Positions 27,979 through 36,922 of a stretch of DNA of 64,000 nucleotides are shown piece after piece; the first letter of the stretch is position 1, and the number at the start of each line of letters is the position of its first letter. Made by a program: the position numbers and the translations under genes. The stretch lies in contig LGRX02035490.1 of the NCBI GenBank assembly GCA_001247695.2, forward strand, positions 62,001 through 126,000. The letters are read 5' to 3'. The DNA comes from Cymbomonas tetramitiformis (lineage: Eukaryota; Chlorophyta; Pyramimonadophyceae; Pyramimonadales; Pyramimonadaceae). Below the pieces are notes generated by a model. The model did no database searches. It worked only from the letters and a program-made list of their open reading frames with translations, and was not told the origin of the DNA.

Positions 27979-29913
27979 ATGGCCAACACGAAAGCCGGCA
28001 ATGTGCGAAAATTCGGAGAAAGAAGTCCCCAGCAAGTGGGGCAAGAAGAAAAATCGAGCAGGCTCATGGAGCACGAAAGAGGATCAGCGGACCAAGCGAA
28101 CACCGAGGAGTTCATCAAAGAAATAAGAGCGCAGTCAGCGAAGAGAACCGACGGGTACCCAGGCGGAGCGACCATGCCAGAACTCTGCGACACACATGGC
28201 GAAGATATGAAAAAACTGATTGAGGCCGCGGGGGCAGCAGACGCGGATATGACGGCGCTGGAGGCGGTGGCAGAGTACATGGCCACTGTCTACGAGGACG
28301 CGCGGAACGTGAAGTACCAGCGAGGCTTCCCACTGGAAACCATTTACGGGCTCCCGGCAGGGCACGGCAGAACTCACTACCAACTGGTAGTGAATTGCAC
28401 TGACCTCACCTCAGAGGAGCAGGATGAAGTTGGCATGCACAAGAAGGGACCGCAGGTGACGGTGGGGCCCTTTCGGGAAGAGCCAAAAGCAGCGAAGCAG
28501 TACATCGGCCACCTGGAGTCGGCGATCCGACACTTTCACGACCTCCCTGACACCGCTCCGGTTCTGTGCAGTGGCAAAACTCAGCTACGCTGGTATGCTG
28601 ACAAGATAGCAGAGTTTCATCTCACCTTTGAAAAAAGTGAATACGCCATCACTGCGCTGGCGACATCTCTGGCACATCTACCTCTTCACTGCGTACCACT
28701 GGGGGCAGACGACTTCCAAGCAGCAGACGTTTGCATCCCGAGGGTACGGGTATTTCATCCGAGGCAGACCAGGACAGGCAACGCGGAGCGACAGCTGCAC
28801 ATAATCAGCGAAGAGCTGCGTGGGCATACGACCAAAGACTTGGAAAAACAACTGCGCAGTATGCCCTCTGTTGAGTCGGCAATCAAAGGGGCGCGGGGAC
28901 TGCCCGCGTACATGGAGAAACACACCAACAGCATACGGCTGGTGGCGGTCACGGAGGACGCCGCCGACAACATCGAGTCGAAGGTGCTGGCCTTCCCGGG
29001 TCTCGGGGAATACACAGTTCAAAGAATCAGACCATCGCTAACGAACAGAGGCGAGGACGAGACAGAGGTGATCGTAGTTGATAAGGGGAGCACCATCAAC
29101 TTGGCCGCGGACCTCCCGAACTTAGTCGCGGCCATCCAGGAGGTGTTTACACAGGCGGGCTTGGGCGAAGCAGCAGAACATCTGAAGCCGCTGCCAGCGA
29201 CGACGGTGAGGCCAGGCACCGACCCAGCAAAGCCAGAAACGTACATGCGAGTGAGAATAACAAAAAGCGGCAATCTTTTCACCGGGCTAGCCAGCGAAGC
29301 CGCCTATGAGTGGCTGGGGAAGCAAGACAGACGTACGGTCCGTCTCTCTCTCCCCAACAAATCTCGCTCCTACCTCCTCCAACACTCTGACTTTTCTCGC
29401 ACGGGAGACACGTTTAAGGGCAGAAGAGGGAGGGCAGCGCCACCAGCAGTGGGGGCGCAGCAGACGGAGGACATCGTACAGGCGCTGGAGAGCAAGCTCT
29501 CCAACCAGTGGGCGAAAGTTGCGAAGGGCGGGGCCGGTGACGAGGCGATCAACGAGCTCCGCAAAGCCGTGGAGAAGCTCGAGGGCACGTGTAAAAGCGG
29601 CTTCACGGACAGCGTTGAGGCAACGAACCAGGTCTCCAGCAAGGTGGACGAGGTGAAGGACTCCGTGATCGACCTTACCGAAGAGACCCGCGAGTTCCAG
29701 AAGCAGCATCTCGGGATCTCCAGCGACATACTGGAGTCCTTCAGCAACTCCAACAAGGCACTGGCCAAGCTGCTGAAAGGTCAACGCACCCCCGAGCCGG
29801 CCAAGAAAAATCTACGCCGGCCACGAGAAGCGAGTGAGCCATCTGACAGCGAGGGAGGTATGGAGATCGACGACGAGACGCTGTCAGAGCTCAGACGTCT
29901 GCAAAAAGCACGG
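27979..29913 (+). CDS. Large coiled-coil ORF, retroelement ORF1-like or host
   Basis: Open from upstream of 27784 to 30444; I start at MANTKAGNVRKFG (27979). About 645 residues to a good donor site (CACGG|GTAAGT at 29914), beyond which the frame stays open but composition becomes low-complexity, so the rest is probably intron. The middle is a globular alpha/beta region with no motif I know. Residues ~500-640 are helical and Val/Ser/Asp-rich (VEKLEGTCKSGFTDSVEATN, SSKVDEVKDSVIDLTEETRE), like a long coiled coil. A KKNLRRPREASEPSDSEGG basic/acidic tail follows. No RT or nuclease follows. An ORF1/gag of a retroelement fits; a host gene is equally possible. Confidence 0.45.
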
Positions 29914-30444
29914 GTAAGTTCCCTCGGGGAAAAATCATCCTCACGGGATAAGGGACCCCTCGCATATGGCGTTGGGGGTAACAGCACAGGAACACACAAT
30001 CTGACTAAAAAGCTTGGGCATCGGCTCCGAAATCAGGCACAAGACGAAAAGTGGAACCCCACCACTTGCATCACAGAACCAGTCGTGCGAACACAGCACA
30101 AGAGGAAGGGGAATCAGCTGAATAAGTACTGGTTGGGCTCCTGTATGCATCGCAGGCCAAGGCAGACGAAAGGAAAAAGCTGGAACAGCTGGAACAGCTG
30201 GCGGAGCCGCGCTCCAACCGAAGCCAACGCTCGAGGGGCTGACAGAAACAGCCTGGCAGAGGCCACATCCTGTATAGGCCCTTACAGTTTTGAAGCTAGG
30301 AAAAGCCCTGTATACCAGAAAGTCCTGGTTAAACAAATACTTGAAGTAAAAAGTAACTCTGCTAAATCCAAACCTGCTGTTGGTAATAGTACATCGTGCC
30401 TGCACTCCTGCACAGTGCTGATCGGAACCCAGGCTGCAAGATAA

Positions 30445-30791
30445 AGCCTATCGGACACCAGGTGGGAAGGATGTCATGGCCCGATCGCGTCATGGTGACC
30501 TGAAATCGCGACCTGACCTCATCAAGGCGTGACACAAGCGTTGCCACGCTCGTGTCGCCGGCGATTCCTGGCGAAATCCAAACGACCGCTCCCTAGATTC
30601 GATGATGCCTCGACTTTTGTTGTTAAATCCCTGAAACTCGACTCTCTGCGCTACAGTTCGTACGATTGGGGCATGCCCGCCGCTGCGGCGGGCATGCCCC
30701 ATGGTATCCCCCACTGCAAGCTTTAACAAAATTTAACCTTCGCAGCGCCCGCCCTTTACCTTTACCTCTTACTTCCTTCTTTCTCGCAAAA
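30445..30791. other. Intergenic stretch with a perfect hairpin
   Basis: No gene. Contains the 35-bp palindrome listed next and, closer to 30792, a pyrimidine-rich leader (CTTTACCTTTACCTCTTACTTCC) before the start of the Cys-rich gene. Confidence 0.5.
30667..30701. repeat. Perfect 17-bp inverted repeat with one-base loop
   Basis: TGGGGCATGCCCGCCGC, then T, then the exact complement GCGGCGGGCATGCCCCA. Extremely stable as an RNA hairpin or DNA cruciform. It lies ~90 bases upstream of the start codon of the Cys-rich gene, outside any ORF. Confidence 0.9.
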
Positions 30792-31211
30792 ATGCCAGGC
30801 GCGTGCGTTGACCCAGATGCTGCTGAGGGAAAATATATTCAGAAAGTCTTAAACCGCACGCGAAGAGATGAACAAGATGCTGACGGCTGCTGGTTGGTCG
30901 ACCTCTGCGTCGATTGCAAGTTCGACGTCTTGAAGAGTCGAAAAGAAATCGATCGCTGTCGCAGGCAACATGAGGGACCGAACTGGTACACCGTCGTGTT
31001 CCCAGCATGCGGCGACTGCATGGTGGAGTACACCACCGTCGCCAAACGTGGTGATCAAACCACGAAGCATGTTGTATGGTACGCATGCTAACCTGCCTGC
31101 CCTACTTTTCGTCAGCTTCTTGCTTCAACCTCATCGTACGTTTCTTTTCTTCCAGGATCAAGTCGCGGCACCCGGATACCGGGCTGTACACCGTTCAAGA
31201 CGCCGACCCCC
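30792..31211 (+). CDS. Cys-rich spliced gene, cut by assembly gap
   Basis: Starts MPGACVDPDAAEGKY. Exon 1 is 30792-31078. Removing a 77-nt GT-AG intron (31079-31155) keeps the frame and continues KHVV-W-IKSRHPDTGLYTVQDADP up to the run of Ns. Without splicing it stops at 31089. Cysteines include CWLVDLCVDC and CGDC, which could bind zinc. There is a pyrimidine-rich 5' leader. About 117 residues are visible and the 3' end is missing in the gap. Probably a host gene; function unknown. Confidence 0.55.
31079..31155 (+). other. Spliceosomal intron (GT-AG, 77 nt)
   Basis: Donor TATG|GTACGC, acceptor TTTTCTTCCAG|GATC, with TGCTAAC soon after the donor. Splicing changes a premature stop into a continuing frame of 18 more residues before the gap. 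Similar in size and donor (GTACG) to the intron at 723-797. Confidence 0.65.
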
Positions 31212-31231
31212 NNNNNNNNNNNNNNNNNNNN
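31212..31231. other. Assembly gap (20 N)
   Basis: Twenty Ns join a GC-richer contig to an AT-rich viral one. The number is likely a placeholder. The adjacency of the Cys-rich gene and the viral fragment is therefore not demonstrated. Confidence 0.98.
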
Positions 31232-31378
31232 CAAGAAAATGACAAGAAAAATGACAAGAAAATGACAAGGAAATATACAATAAATATACAATAAATAATT
31301 ACGTAATAAATGATAAATAAATTACGTAAATAAATGTGTAACAAAATAAGATTTAAATAAGTTCTAAAATAAACTTAA
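31232..31378 (-). repeat. Inverted copy of the 49.0-49.2 kb viral repeat
   Basis: From CAAGAAAATGACAAGAAAAATG to about AAATAAACTTAAATA, this is nearly the exact reverse complement of 49050-49190 (GACAAG repeats, ATACAATAAATATACAATAAA, two ACGTAA sites, TGTGTAACAAAATAAGAT). It is an inverted repeat shared by element 3 and element 2, perhaps a terminal inverted repeat or common 3' flank of this virus family. It abuts the assembly gap, so its outer end is cut off. Confidence 0.8.
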
Positions 31379-31913
31379 ATATACGTTGGGCGGTATATAA
31401 ATGCTTACCGTACTTTTGTTTACTATCACAAGGCGTTAATTTATTACATATTTTCAAATTCAAATCGTTCATATTTGTCCAAATATTAGTCATTTTTCTA
31501 TAGGGAAAATCATATCTACAATAACAACAAGTGTGCTTGTACATACATAATGGAATCATAAAGTCTCTATGTTGTAACAACCCACCGTCGGCCGGGTTCT
31601 CTATGAACCAATATTTCGGTTGAAAGTAATTTATGATTTCAATGGTTCTTTTTACTATGTTGTCGGCCAAATATAGATTCCTAGGTTTTCTTCTACGAGC
31701 TTTGGAATATTCGGTGCAAGGTGGACTAGTCCAAATTATATCAAAATCTTTTGGAAAATACTTTTCTTTATAATTCCATTGAAGAATATCTCCGTTTATT
31801 GTAGGATCATATTTGTGAAGAATATCTAAAGTCGTAATTTCACAATGTGCGTACATTTTTTGTATTTCTTTGGAAAATGATTTTGTCCCGCAAAAGAGCT
31901 CTAATATTTTCAT
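31353..31913 (-). CDS. C5-cytosine DNA methyltransferase, viral
   Basis: I start at MKILELFCGTKSFS (31913), close to the divergent start of the 96-aa gene. Motif I is LELFCGTKSFS, motif IV with the catalytic Cys is WTSPPCTEYSKAR, motif VI is FIENPADGG, and the C-terminal GKHLYTAQRIFKFI resembles motif X. It is short (186 residues; typical C5 enzymes exceed 300) and the target-recognition region is small, as in some compact viral or phage enzymes. AT-rich, no internal stop. Expected activity: methylation of cytosine in DNA, perhaps for protection of the viral genome. Only 16 bases separate it from the divergent neighbour. Confidence 0.75.
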   Translation of the reverse strand: MKILELFCGTKSFSKEIQKMYAHCEITTLDILHKYDPTINGDILQWNYKEKYFPKDFDIIWTSPPCTEYSKARRRKPRNLYLADNIVKRTIEIINYFQPKYWFIENPADGGLLQHRDFMIPLCMYKHTCCYCRYDFPYRKMTNIWTNMNDLNLKICNKLTPCDSKQKYGKHLYTAQRIFKFILELI

Positions 31914-31929
31914 CCTTATTGTAAACAAA

Positions 31930-32220
31930 ATGGCTTGTAATTACACAATAAGTAAACATACAAGAAAGAACGCAAAGAAATTGAATGTTTATGCGAAACT
32001 TTCAACAAATAAAAACAAGAAATTAGATGTCTTTGATAAGAAAACTAATAACAAGTTAGCTAGTATTGGTGCTTGTGGAATGTTAGACTATCCTTCTTAT
32101 ATCAAGTCAAAAGGAATTGAGTATGCACAAAAAAGAAGAAGACTTTACAAGCTAAGGCATAATAAAGATAGACTTGTGAAAGGCTCTAATGGATTCTATG
32201 CCGACAAGTTATTATGGTAG
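31930..32220 (+). CDS. Small conserved basic viral protein (96 aa), element 3 copy
   Basis: Start MACNYTISKHTRKNAKKL at 31930; ~20 upstream codons in the same frame overlap the methyltransferase gene and are not counted. It shares LDVFDKKT, GMLDYPSYIKSKGIEYA.KRRRLYKLRHNKDR and GSNGFYADKLLW with the protein at 19242. As in element 1 it is transcribed divergently from an enzyme gene across a very short gap (integrase there, methyltransferase here). Intact. This shows that the 31.2-32.2 kb block is a fragment of a third member of the same virus family. Confidence 0.65.
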   Translation: MACNYTISKHTRKNAKKLNVYAKLSTNKNKKLDVFDKKTNNKLASIGACGMLDYPSYIKSKGIEYAQKRRRLYKLRHNKDRLVKGSNGFYADKLLW

Positions 32221-32874
32221 ATATGATAAAATATAAGAAAAACTCTTTTCAAATACAAAAGAATTTTATCGATAAAAGAGCCTTCCCCATGCCCCCCTGG
32301 GGAAGATGCATGCACCACAAATGACGCGCCTTGGCGGCTCTATACCGCACATATCGGGGTGGGATAAGGTAGTGTGGTTCTGAAGACATATCGAGGGCTT
32401 CATGGGTGAGCGGATCGGAGAGATGGCGCGATTCAACAGCCTGCACCAAGTCGAGACCAGCACACACGTCGTGCAGCTCAGCGAGCACCTCCACCGAGTC
32501 GAATGGGGGTGTCAAGTGTCGGGCGGTTGGCGAGGGGCAGTGAGAGCGGTCAGGCCCTCAGAGGCGGCCATGATAATAACGCTCACATGCCTTCTGGCTG
32601 ATTTTGGAAATTCAAGTCGATTCGTGGTCTTGAACACCGTCACCTGTTCATAAAGCATTTGGGAAAGCTGGGGCACACGTCCGACTCGATTCTGACCGAA
32701 TTGCCCAAGTTATTCGGGCAGACGTATCGTTATAGGAGTACTTGCTGTACTCAAAATATTATGACTGATTAGCTATATGAACTTTTACCTAAAGTGAAGG
32801 TTATTCATAACTTGAAAACACCTACAACCCCCACAACCCTATAACTTACATAACTTTGAAAGACCCAAAAAGAA
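32221..32874. other. Non-coding junction
   Basis: Composition changes abruptly from AT-rich viral sequence to mixed sequence at about 32280 (after 'aaaagagccttcccc'), which marks the right end of the element 3 fragment. No supported gene on either strand. Confidence 0.4.
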
Positions 32875-33174
32875 ATGCAAGACGAATTGGATAACAAGGC
32901 CTTGGAAAGGTTTGCTCAAACTTATTGTGACCATATGTCACCATACAACTTGGAATTGGAAGTGGGCCATTGTTGGGAGTGTGGTCGGATGTTATGCTCG
33001 GATTGTGCTTCATACAACTTCAACAACACTAAAGGTTTCAGCAAAGTATTCAACATCCCTAACTTCAACGACAAGAATATGATACTTTGTGTTGCATGCG
33101 CGGGGTACCTAAGGGGAAAGTTAGAGAGTGGGATGGTGCACGAAATAGTGCCCCCACGTGAGCCTTGGAAATAG
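32875..33174 (+). CDS. Small zinc-finger-like protein (99 aa)
   Basis: Starts MQDELDNKALERFAQTY. Contains HCWECGRMLCSDC and, ~30 residues on, ILCVAC: three CxxC-type pairs consistent with a treble-clef or RING/FYVE-like two-zinc module, though the spacing matches no family I can name. Complete ORF. The sequence GTGCCCCCAMG occurs twice around its stop codon (33148 and 33172), a short duplication. Host or mobile origin unresolved. Confidence 0.5.
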   Translation: MQDELDNKALERFAQTYCDHMSPYNLELEVGHCWECGRMLCSDCASYNFNNTKGFSKVFNIPNFNDKNMILCVACAGYLRGKLESGMVHEIVPPREPWK

Positions 33175-33349
33175 TGCCCCCAAGCAAGATGCGAATAGGA
33201 AACAAGTACACAAAAAGACCAATTCTATTATAAATAAATAAATAGTATTGTTTTTGTAAAGTATCGTATTTCCTACTTTACTTGCTAGGCTATGCTAGTT
33301 GTCTTGTTGTCACTACATGTCTTGTTGTCACTACATGTCTTCTTGTCAC

Positions 33350-34000
33350 TTAACCGTCAATCCGCTGACGTTTGTTGGCCTGAGCAAGGCTCTCAAAAGC
33401 AGTGCCTACCGCATTGGCTGCAGAAGTTAACATGCTCCCTCCCTTGGCCTTGTCGAGCTCTTCTTTCAGAAGGCGTATTTCTTCCGCCTGTTGAAGTTAT
33501 GTTATCTTCTTCTCCGCTTGAGCCAAACGAAGCGTCGCCAATTCTTCTTTTTCTTCGGCAATCTTCTTGACGGTCGCAGACTCTTCTGCGCTAACGAAAC
33601 CGTGGGACTTCGCTAAACGTTCGCAGTGCTTGGAACGCTCCATGGCTTCTCGTTTTAACTTGAGAAGTTGGTGGGCGTCTTCGTTTGCCTTGCGGCATAA
33701 ACGAACACCGTTGTAAAATTGGACCTGGTTGTCAAAGTTTAAAACGCTTTGGCCCATTGTAATAGCGGAAGTTGCTGACTCAGCAGCAAACTCTTGCACA
33801 AGCTCCTTCGTAGGGTCCCCATCTTCAGTCACGAAGTTGTCAAGTGCCTGTTGAGTGTCTGTATCCACGATTGAAACAGCCATCCTAACAACGTAGCGTC
33901 TGTGCAATGCCCCATTGACATTTTTCTGCCACTGGGTAAACGTTTTGCATTTTTGCGCAGTGTAGTCCTCAATAGGGTCCCAAACGCCTTGGCTAGCCAT
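33350..34000 (-). pseudogene. Coiled-coil protein with an in-frame stop
   Basis: 167 codons from MASQGVWDPIEDYT to a TAA at 33497-33499. The same frame then stays open for 48 more codons with the same coiled-coil character (QQAEEIRLLKEELDKAKGG) and a basic end NKRQRIDG before TAA at 33350. The unbroken heptad pattern across the stop argues that TAA is a recent nonsense mutation or is read through. The N-terminal domain contains a Trp pair (QWQKNVNGALHRRY). No recognised family. The terminal KRQR could be a nuclear signal (inference). Confidence 0.5.
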
Positions 34001-34109
34001 TGTTTCAAGAGTTCTGCAACTCTGGTCAACGACGAGAAATAATCAATAAAGAAGGAGTTCACAGAAAAATCGCGGAATTTTTTCAAAAGAATACCTTTTT
34101 AACCAATCA

Positions 34110-34225
34110 CATCATTATCATATGGTACACGTATAGAATTCTATGACACACGTATGAATTTGTTATCTAAAAGTATGGCACACGTATACACCCCTATGGT
34201 ACACGTATACAATTTTATGACCCCA
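34110..34225. repeat. TATGGTACACGTATA repeats
   Basis: Four to five copies of (T)ATGGTACACGTATA / TATGACACACGTATG at about 34120, 34141, 34174 and 34196. TACACGTATA is nearly palindromic. Located between two divergent genes (coiled-coil gene leftward, membrane-protein gene rightward), so it may carry regulatory sites. Confidence 0.6.
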
Positions 34226-34341
34226 GTCCGCGCGCTCGATATCGATACCTCGACCGACCCCGTACCAGATGCAAGCAACAGGCTTTAAGACAAGGGTCAA
34301 ATCCTTTTACGCCCTAACAAACGCGTAGGGGTGTCTACTGT

Positions 34342-34680
34342 ATGCAGCCTGTTTTCTTCAGGTTATTTCAAAGTTATTTTACGGATATATTGGAGCGGAA
34401 TTACGGGGTTTTTCTGCAAATAATTGGTGCTGCATCTTTGTTTGTCTTGGTGCTCAGATACCGTAAGCTTTTGTTTACGTTAGCTTTTGGCGCAATCTTA
34501 TCCGCGCTTCTCTCGTTCACATTCGAGAAGTGTGTTTACGGTTGTCTTGACTGTGTGTTTGAACGTGTAGTGGAGCAAGGTATCTGTTTGGAGATTCGGG
34601 CAAAGTCTGGTCTCAGCGAACACGTCTACTTTCAGTGTGACTTATCTACTACCTCTTCTGACGCTATCGTAAAACTGTGA
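34342..34680 (+). CDS. Small membrane protein (112 aa)
   Basis: From ATG 34342. Residues ~24-60 form one long or two short membrane segments (FLQIIGAASLFVLVL; LLFTLAFGAILSALLSF) separated by RYRK, followed by a soluble Cys-containing C terminus. The stop at 34678 is 2 bases before the ATG of the next gene. Pairing of a membrane protein with a CCCH-finger protein also occurs at 24796-26582 in opposite order. Function unknown. Confidence 0.45.
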   Translation: MQPVFFRLFQSYFTDILERNYGVFLQIIGAASLFVLVLRYRKLLFTLAFGAILSALLSFTFEKCVYGCLDCVFERVVEQGICLEIRAKSGLSEHVYFQCDLSTTSSDAIVKL

Positions 34681-34682
34681 AC

Positions 34683-35081
34683 ATGTCTCAAGGCTCGGTT
34701 GGTATTACTGTTTCGGGTTCGACCGATGGTACGTGTAAACACTATAGAAAGGATGGAACTTTGTGCGGAAAGCCCGTAAAAAATGGGGACGGCGTGCGCA
34801 GATGCGGGTATCACACGCCCGATGGACTCGTTAAAGCGAAAGAACGGATGGATAAAGCGTTGGAAGCGAAACGAGCCAAGGCTGAGGGGAAAACTTCACA
34901 AAAAATGAAGGCAGTAAAGAAACCAGTACAGAAAGCAATTGCGAAAGAGGCGAGTGAAGCAGGGCCCTCGATAAGCAAGGCATGGAATCAGTTGGAACAA
35001 GCAGCATCGATGGTTTTTGATTATTCCAAAATTTCATTGATTAATAGTGATATTCCAAATTATCCTATCAATAAATTGTGA
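34683..35081 (+). CDS. CCCH-finger basic protein (132 aa)
   Basis: From ATG 34683 (MSQGSVGITV). Residues ~17-45 are CKHYRKDGTLCGKP..NGDGVRRCGYH (C-x9-C-x12-C-x2-H), a short CCCH module of the same style as in the 24796 gene (shared C..(Y/F)RK....C...P..G...C..H). A Lys-rich helix (VKAKERMDKALEAKRAKAEG) and a short hydrophobic tail follow. Possibly nucleic-acid binding. Starts 2 bases after the membrane-protein stop, so translation coupling or a fused transcript is likely. Confidence 0.5.
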   Translation: MSQGSVGITVSGSTDGTCKHYRKDGTLCGKPVKNGDGVRRCGYHTPDGLVKAKERMDKALEAKRAKAEGKTSQKMKAVKKPVQKAIAKEASEAGPSISKAWNQLEQAASMVFDYSKISLINSDIPNYPINKL

Positions 35082-35087
35082 TAAAAG

Positions 35088-35930
35088 AAGGCAGCTATCG
35101 ATTGATTGTGATTGTAACATTAAACTATCAATTGATTGTAATTCTAGCAAATGCACATCAATCGATTGTGATTTCTACCGAGGCTACATCAATTGATATG
35201 ATACCCAAGAATTGCTACGCCGTGATATTGCAGGCTATGTATTTCAACAATTGCTATTTACTATCTAATAAGTATCTATGAAGGGACTACGTGGTCCTTT
35301 TGCCACCCGCTCTCCCTTAATCTCTCGCACCGTGTAAACGATATCATCACTGCCAACAAGATCGAAAGGGGTTTGCTGCGTCCGTTTGATGGGGCCTTTC
35401 CATTGGGCGACCAGTTTCACATGGTTAGGCTTACTTCCACGTCCACGTTTACCCATCTTGATTCACACGGCGTACACGGGAAGTCAATAGTCGAACTGTA
35501 AAATGATGTCCAGGTCGTGGCCAGAAATTTTGATTTTTGAATGCCACCAAATCGAGTCGAGAGCCTCCAACACACCCCCTCCGATCTGAGGATGGGCGTC
35601 ATTTACATGTTTATTGGTTCATCTCAAACACACTTCAGCGAAGCCAAATTAGCGACGAATGAAAAGCCTGAAATTCAGGAGTGAAGGATCGGTTAGGGAG
35701 TTATATACTACATATCGATATGTGGTTGTGTGTCACATGCAAATATCAATCGATTCTGATATGTCCCACGGTCACGATCAATCGATTGTGATAATGCAAA
35801 TCGAGAATCGATCGATGGTGATAATTCGGATTAGGCATCAATCGATTGTAATTCTCGGAGGTGGATATCAGTCGATTGCAATATTCTGATTGTGCATCAA
35901 ATAGGCATCAATTGATTATGATATTCTGAT
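35088..35930. repeat. Two clusters of ATCAATCGATTGTGAT repeats
   Basis: At least ten copies of ATCAATCGATTGTGAT and variants (ATCAATTGATTGTAAT, ATCGATTGATTGTGAT, ATCAGTCGATTGCAAT), spaced about 30-35 bases, at 35090-35200 and 35745-35920. The core CAATCGATTG is a perfect palindrome, suggesting a protein-binding array. About 550 bases of unrelated sequence lie between the clusters. No supported gene in this interval. Confidence 0.75.
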
Positions 35931-35980
35931 ATATTGATGGTATCAGAATATCGAACAATTGATTCCATGCCTTGTCGATA

Positions 35981-36463
35981 AGTCGTAAGAGAAAGGCCGA
36001 TGAAGAAGCTCATGACGACACGTCCGAAGAAGAATCGGAACTTGAGGACCACGACTTGTATGTAGGCGATGATATTACCGATGAAAACGGCAACTGGCCT
36101 GACCATTGGGATGACTGTGGACCGCTTAAGTTTGCTGAGTGGCGAGAGAATGGCCCTTGGGTTACTTTGAGCGACTTGAACGAGGAGAAGGCATTGCGAC
36201 GCCAAACTCAAAAAAGGTTAACTAAAACCGAAAAAAAGCTTCAGGCATTGGAACAGGAAATGGCTCAGCTGCGCCAATTTCAGGCTGAGTTTATGCAATG
36301 GTCCAACACTTTTAGGACTGTTTCAATGGCCTCTAGCCAACCCCCTCCTCTGGAAAGCCAAAGTGCTGACCAGGAAGGAGCACCTGAATATTTTCCCGAT
36401 TGCCCTGATATTCCCGATGGTGGAACCGAGGCGAAACGAGAGGAAGATGAGGACCTCTGTTAG
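35981..36463 (+). CDS. Acidic coiled-coil protein, probably an exon or 5'-truncated
   Basis: The frame opens after a TGA at 35960 without any ATG, so the start must come from splicing or has been lost. It begins KRKADEEAHDD (a basic KRK followed by acidic residues, NLS-like). A WPDHWDDCGPLKFAEWRENGPW segment follows, then a coiled coil (~75-115, EKALRRQTQKRLTKTEKKLQ) and a Pro/acidic tail. Stop at 36461. No family recognised. Confidence 0.45.
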   Translation, partial: SRKRKADEEAHDDTSEEESELEDHDLYVGDDITDENGNWPDHWDDCGPLKFAEWRENGPWVTLSDLNEEKALRRQTQKRLTKTEKKLQALEQEMAQLRQFQAEFMQWSNTFRTVSMASSQPPPLESQSADQEGAPEYFPDCPDIPDGGTEAKREEDEDLC

Positions 36464-36922
36464 TTATAGGTAATGCCTGTTTTCTTGGGCACCTAAATAT
36501 TGTAAGCTGATAGTTTTGGCTGCGATGATACCTTTTGCAACACCGGCATGTGACCGGGATTTTAGCTGAAATAGACAGCCAATTGTAATAGTAGTTTATA
36601 TATATTTATTTGTGTTTGTTATTTGTGTTTCCGCAATTTTGTTTTACACTTAGCACACAAGAGCATAGCACAAGCATACATAAGCATATTATATATATCT
36701 AATAATATTGCATATCATATATATGTATTCTATTGACAAAAAAACTATTCAAAAATAATGTGCGTTTTCACTATAAAACACTTTTTGCTTTAGAAAGACT
36801 TTTTCATATAAGGCTATTGATATATAGACAAAATATATGTATTCTATTGAAGGGAAACTACCCAAAAAAAATGTGCGTATTCACACCAAAAGAATTTTTT
36901 ATTTCTAATAAATATTATATAA
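36464..36922. other. AT-rich stretch with a diverged ~115-bp duplication
   Basis: Segments at about 36720-36800 and 36833-36910 share TATATGTATTCTATTGA, then (A)CTA.CCAAAAA, then ATGTGCGT(T/A)TTCAC, then (A)AAA. AT content jumps at about 36600, marking the left limit of element 2. The 76-codon ORF here follows the duplication and is not convincing. Confidence 0.5.
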
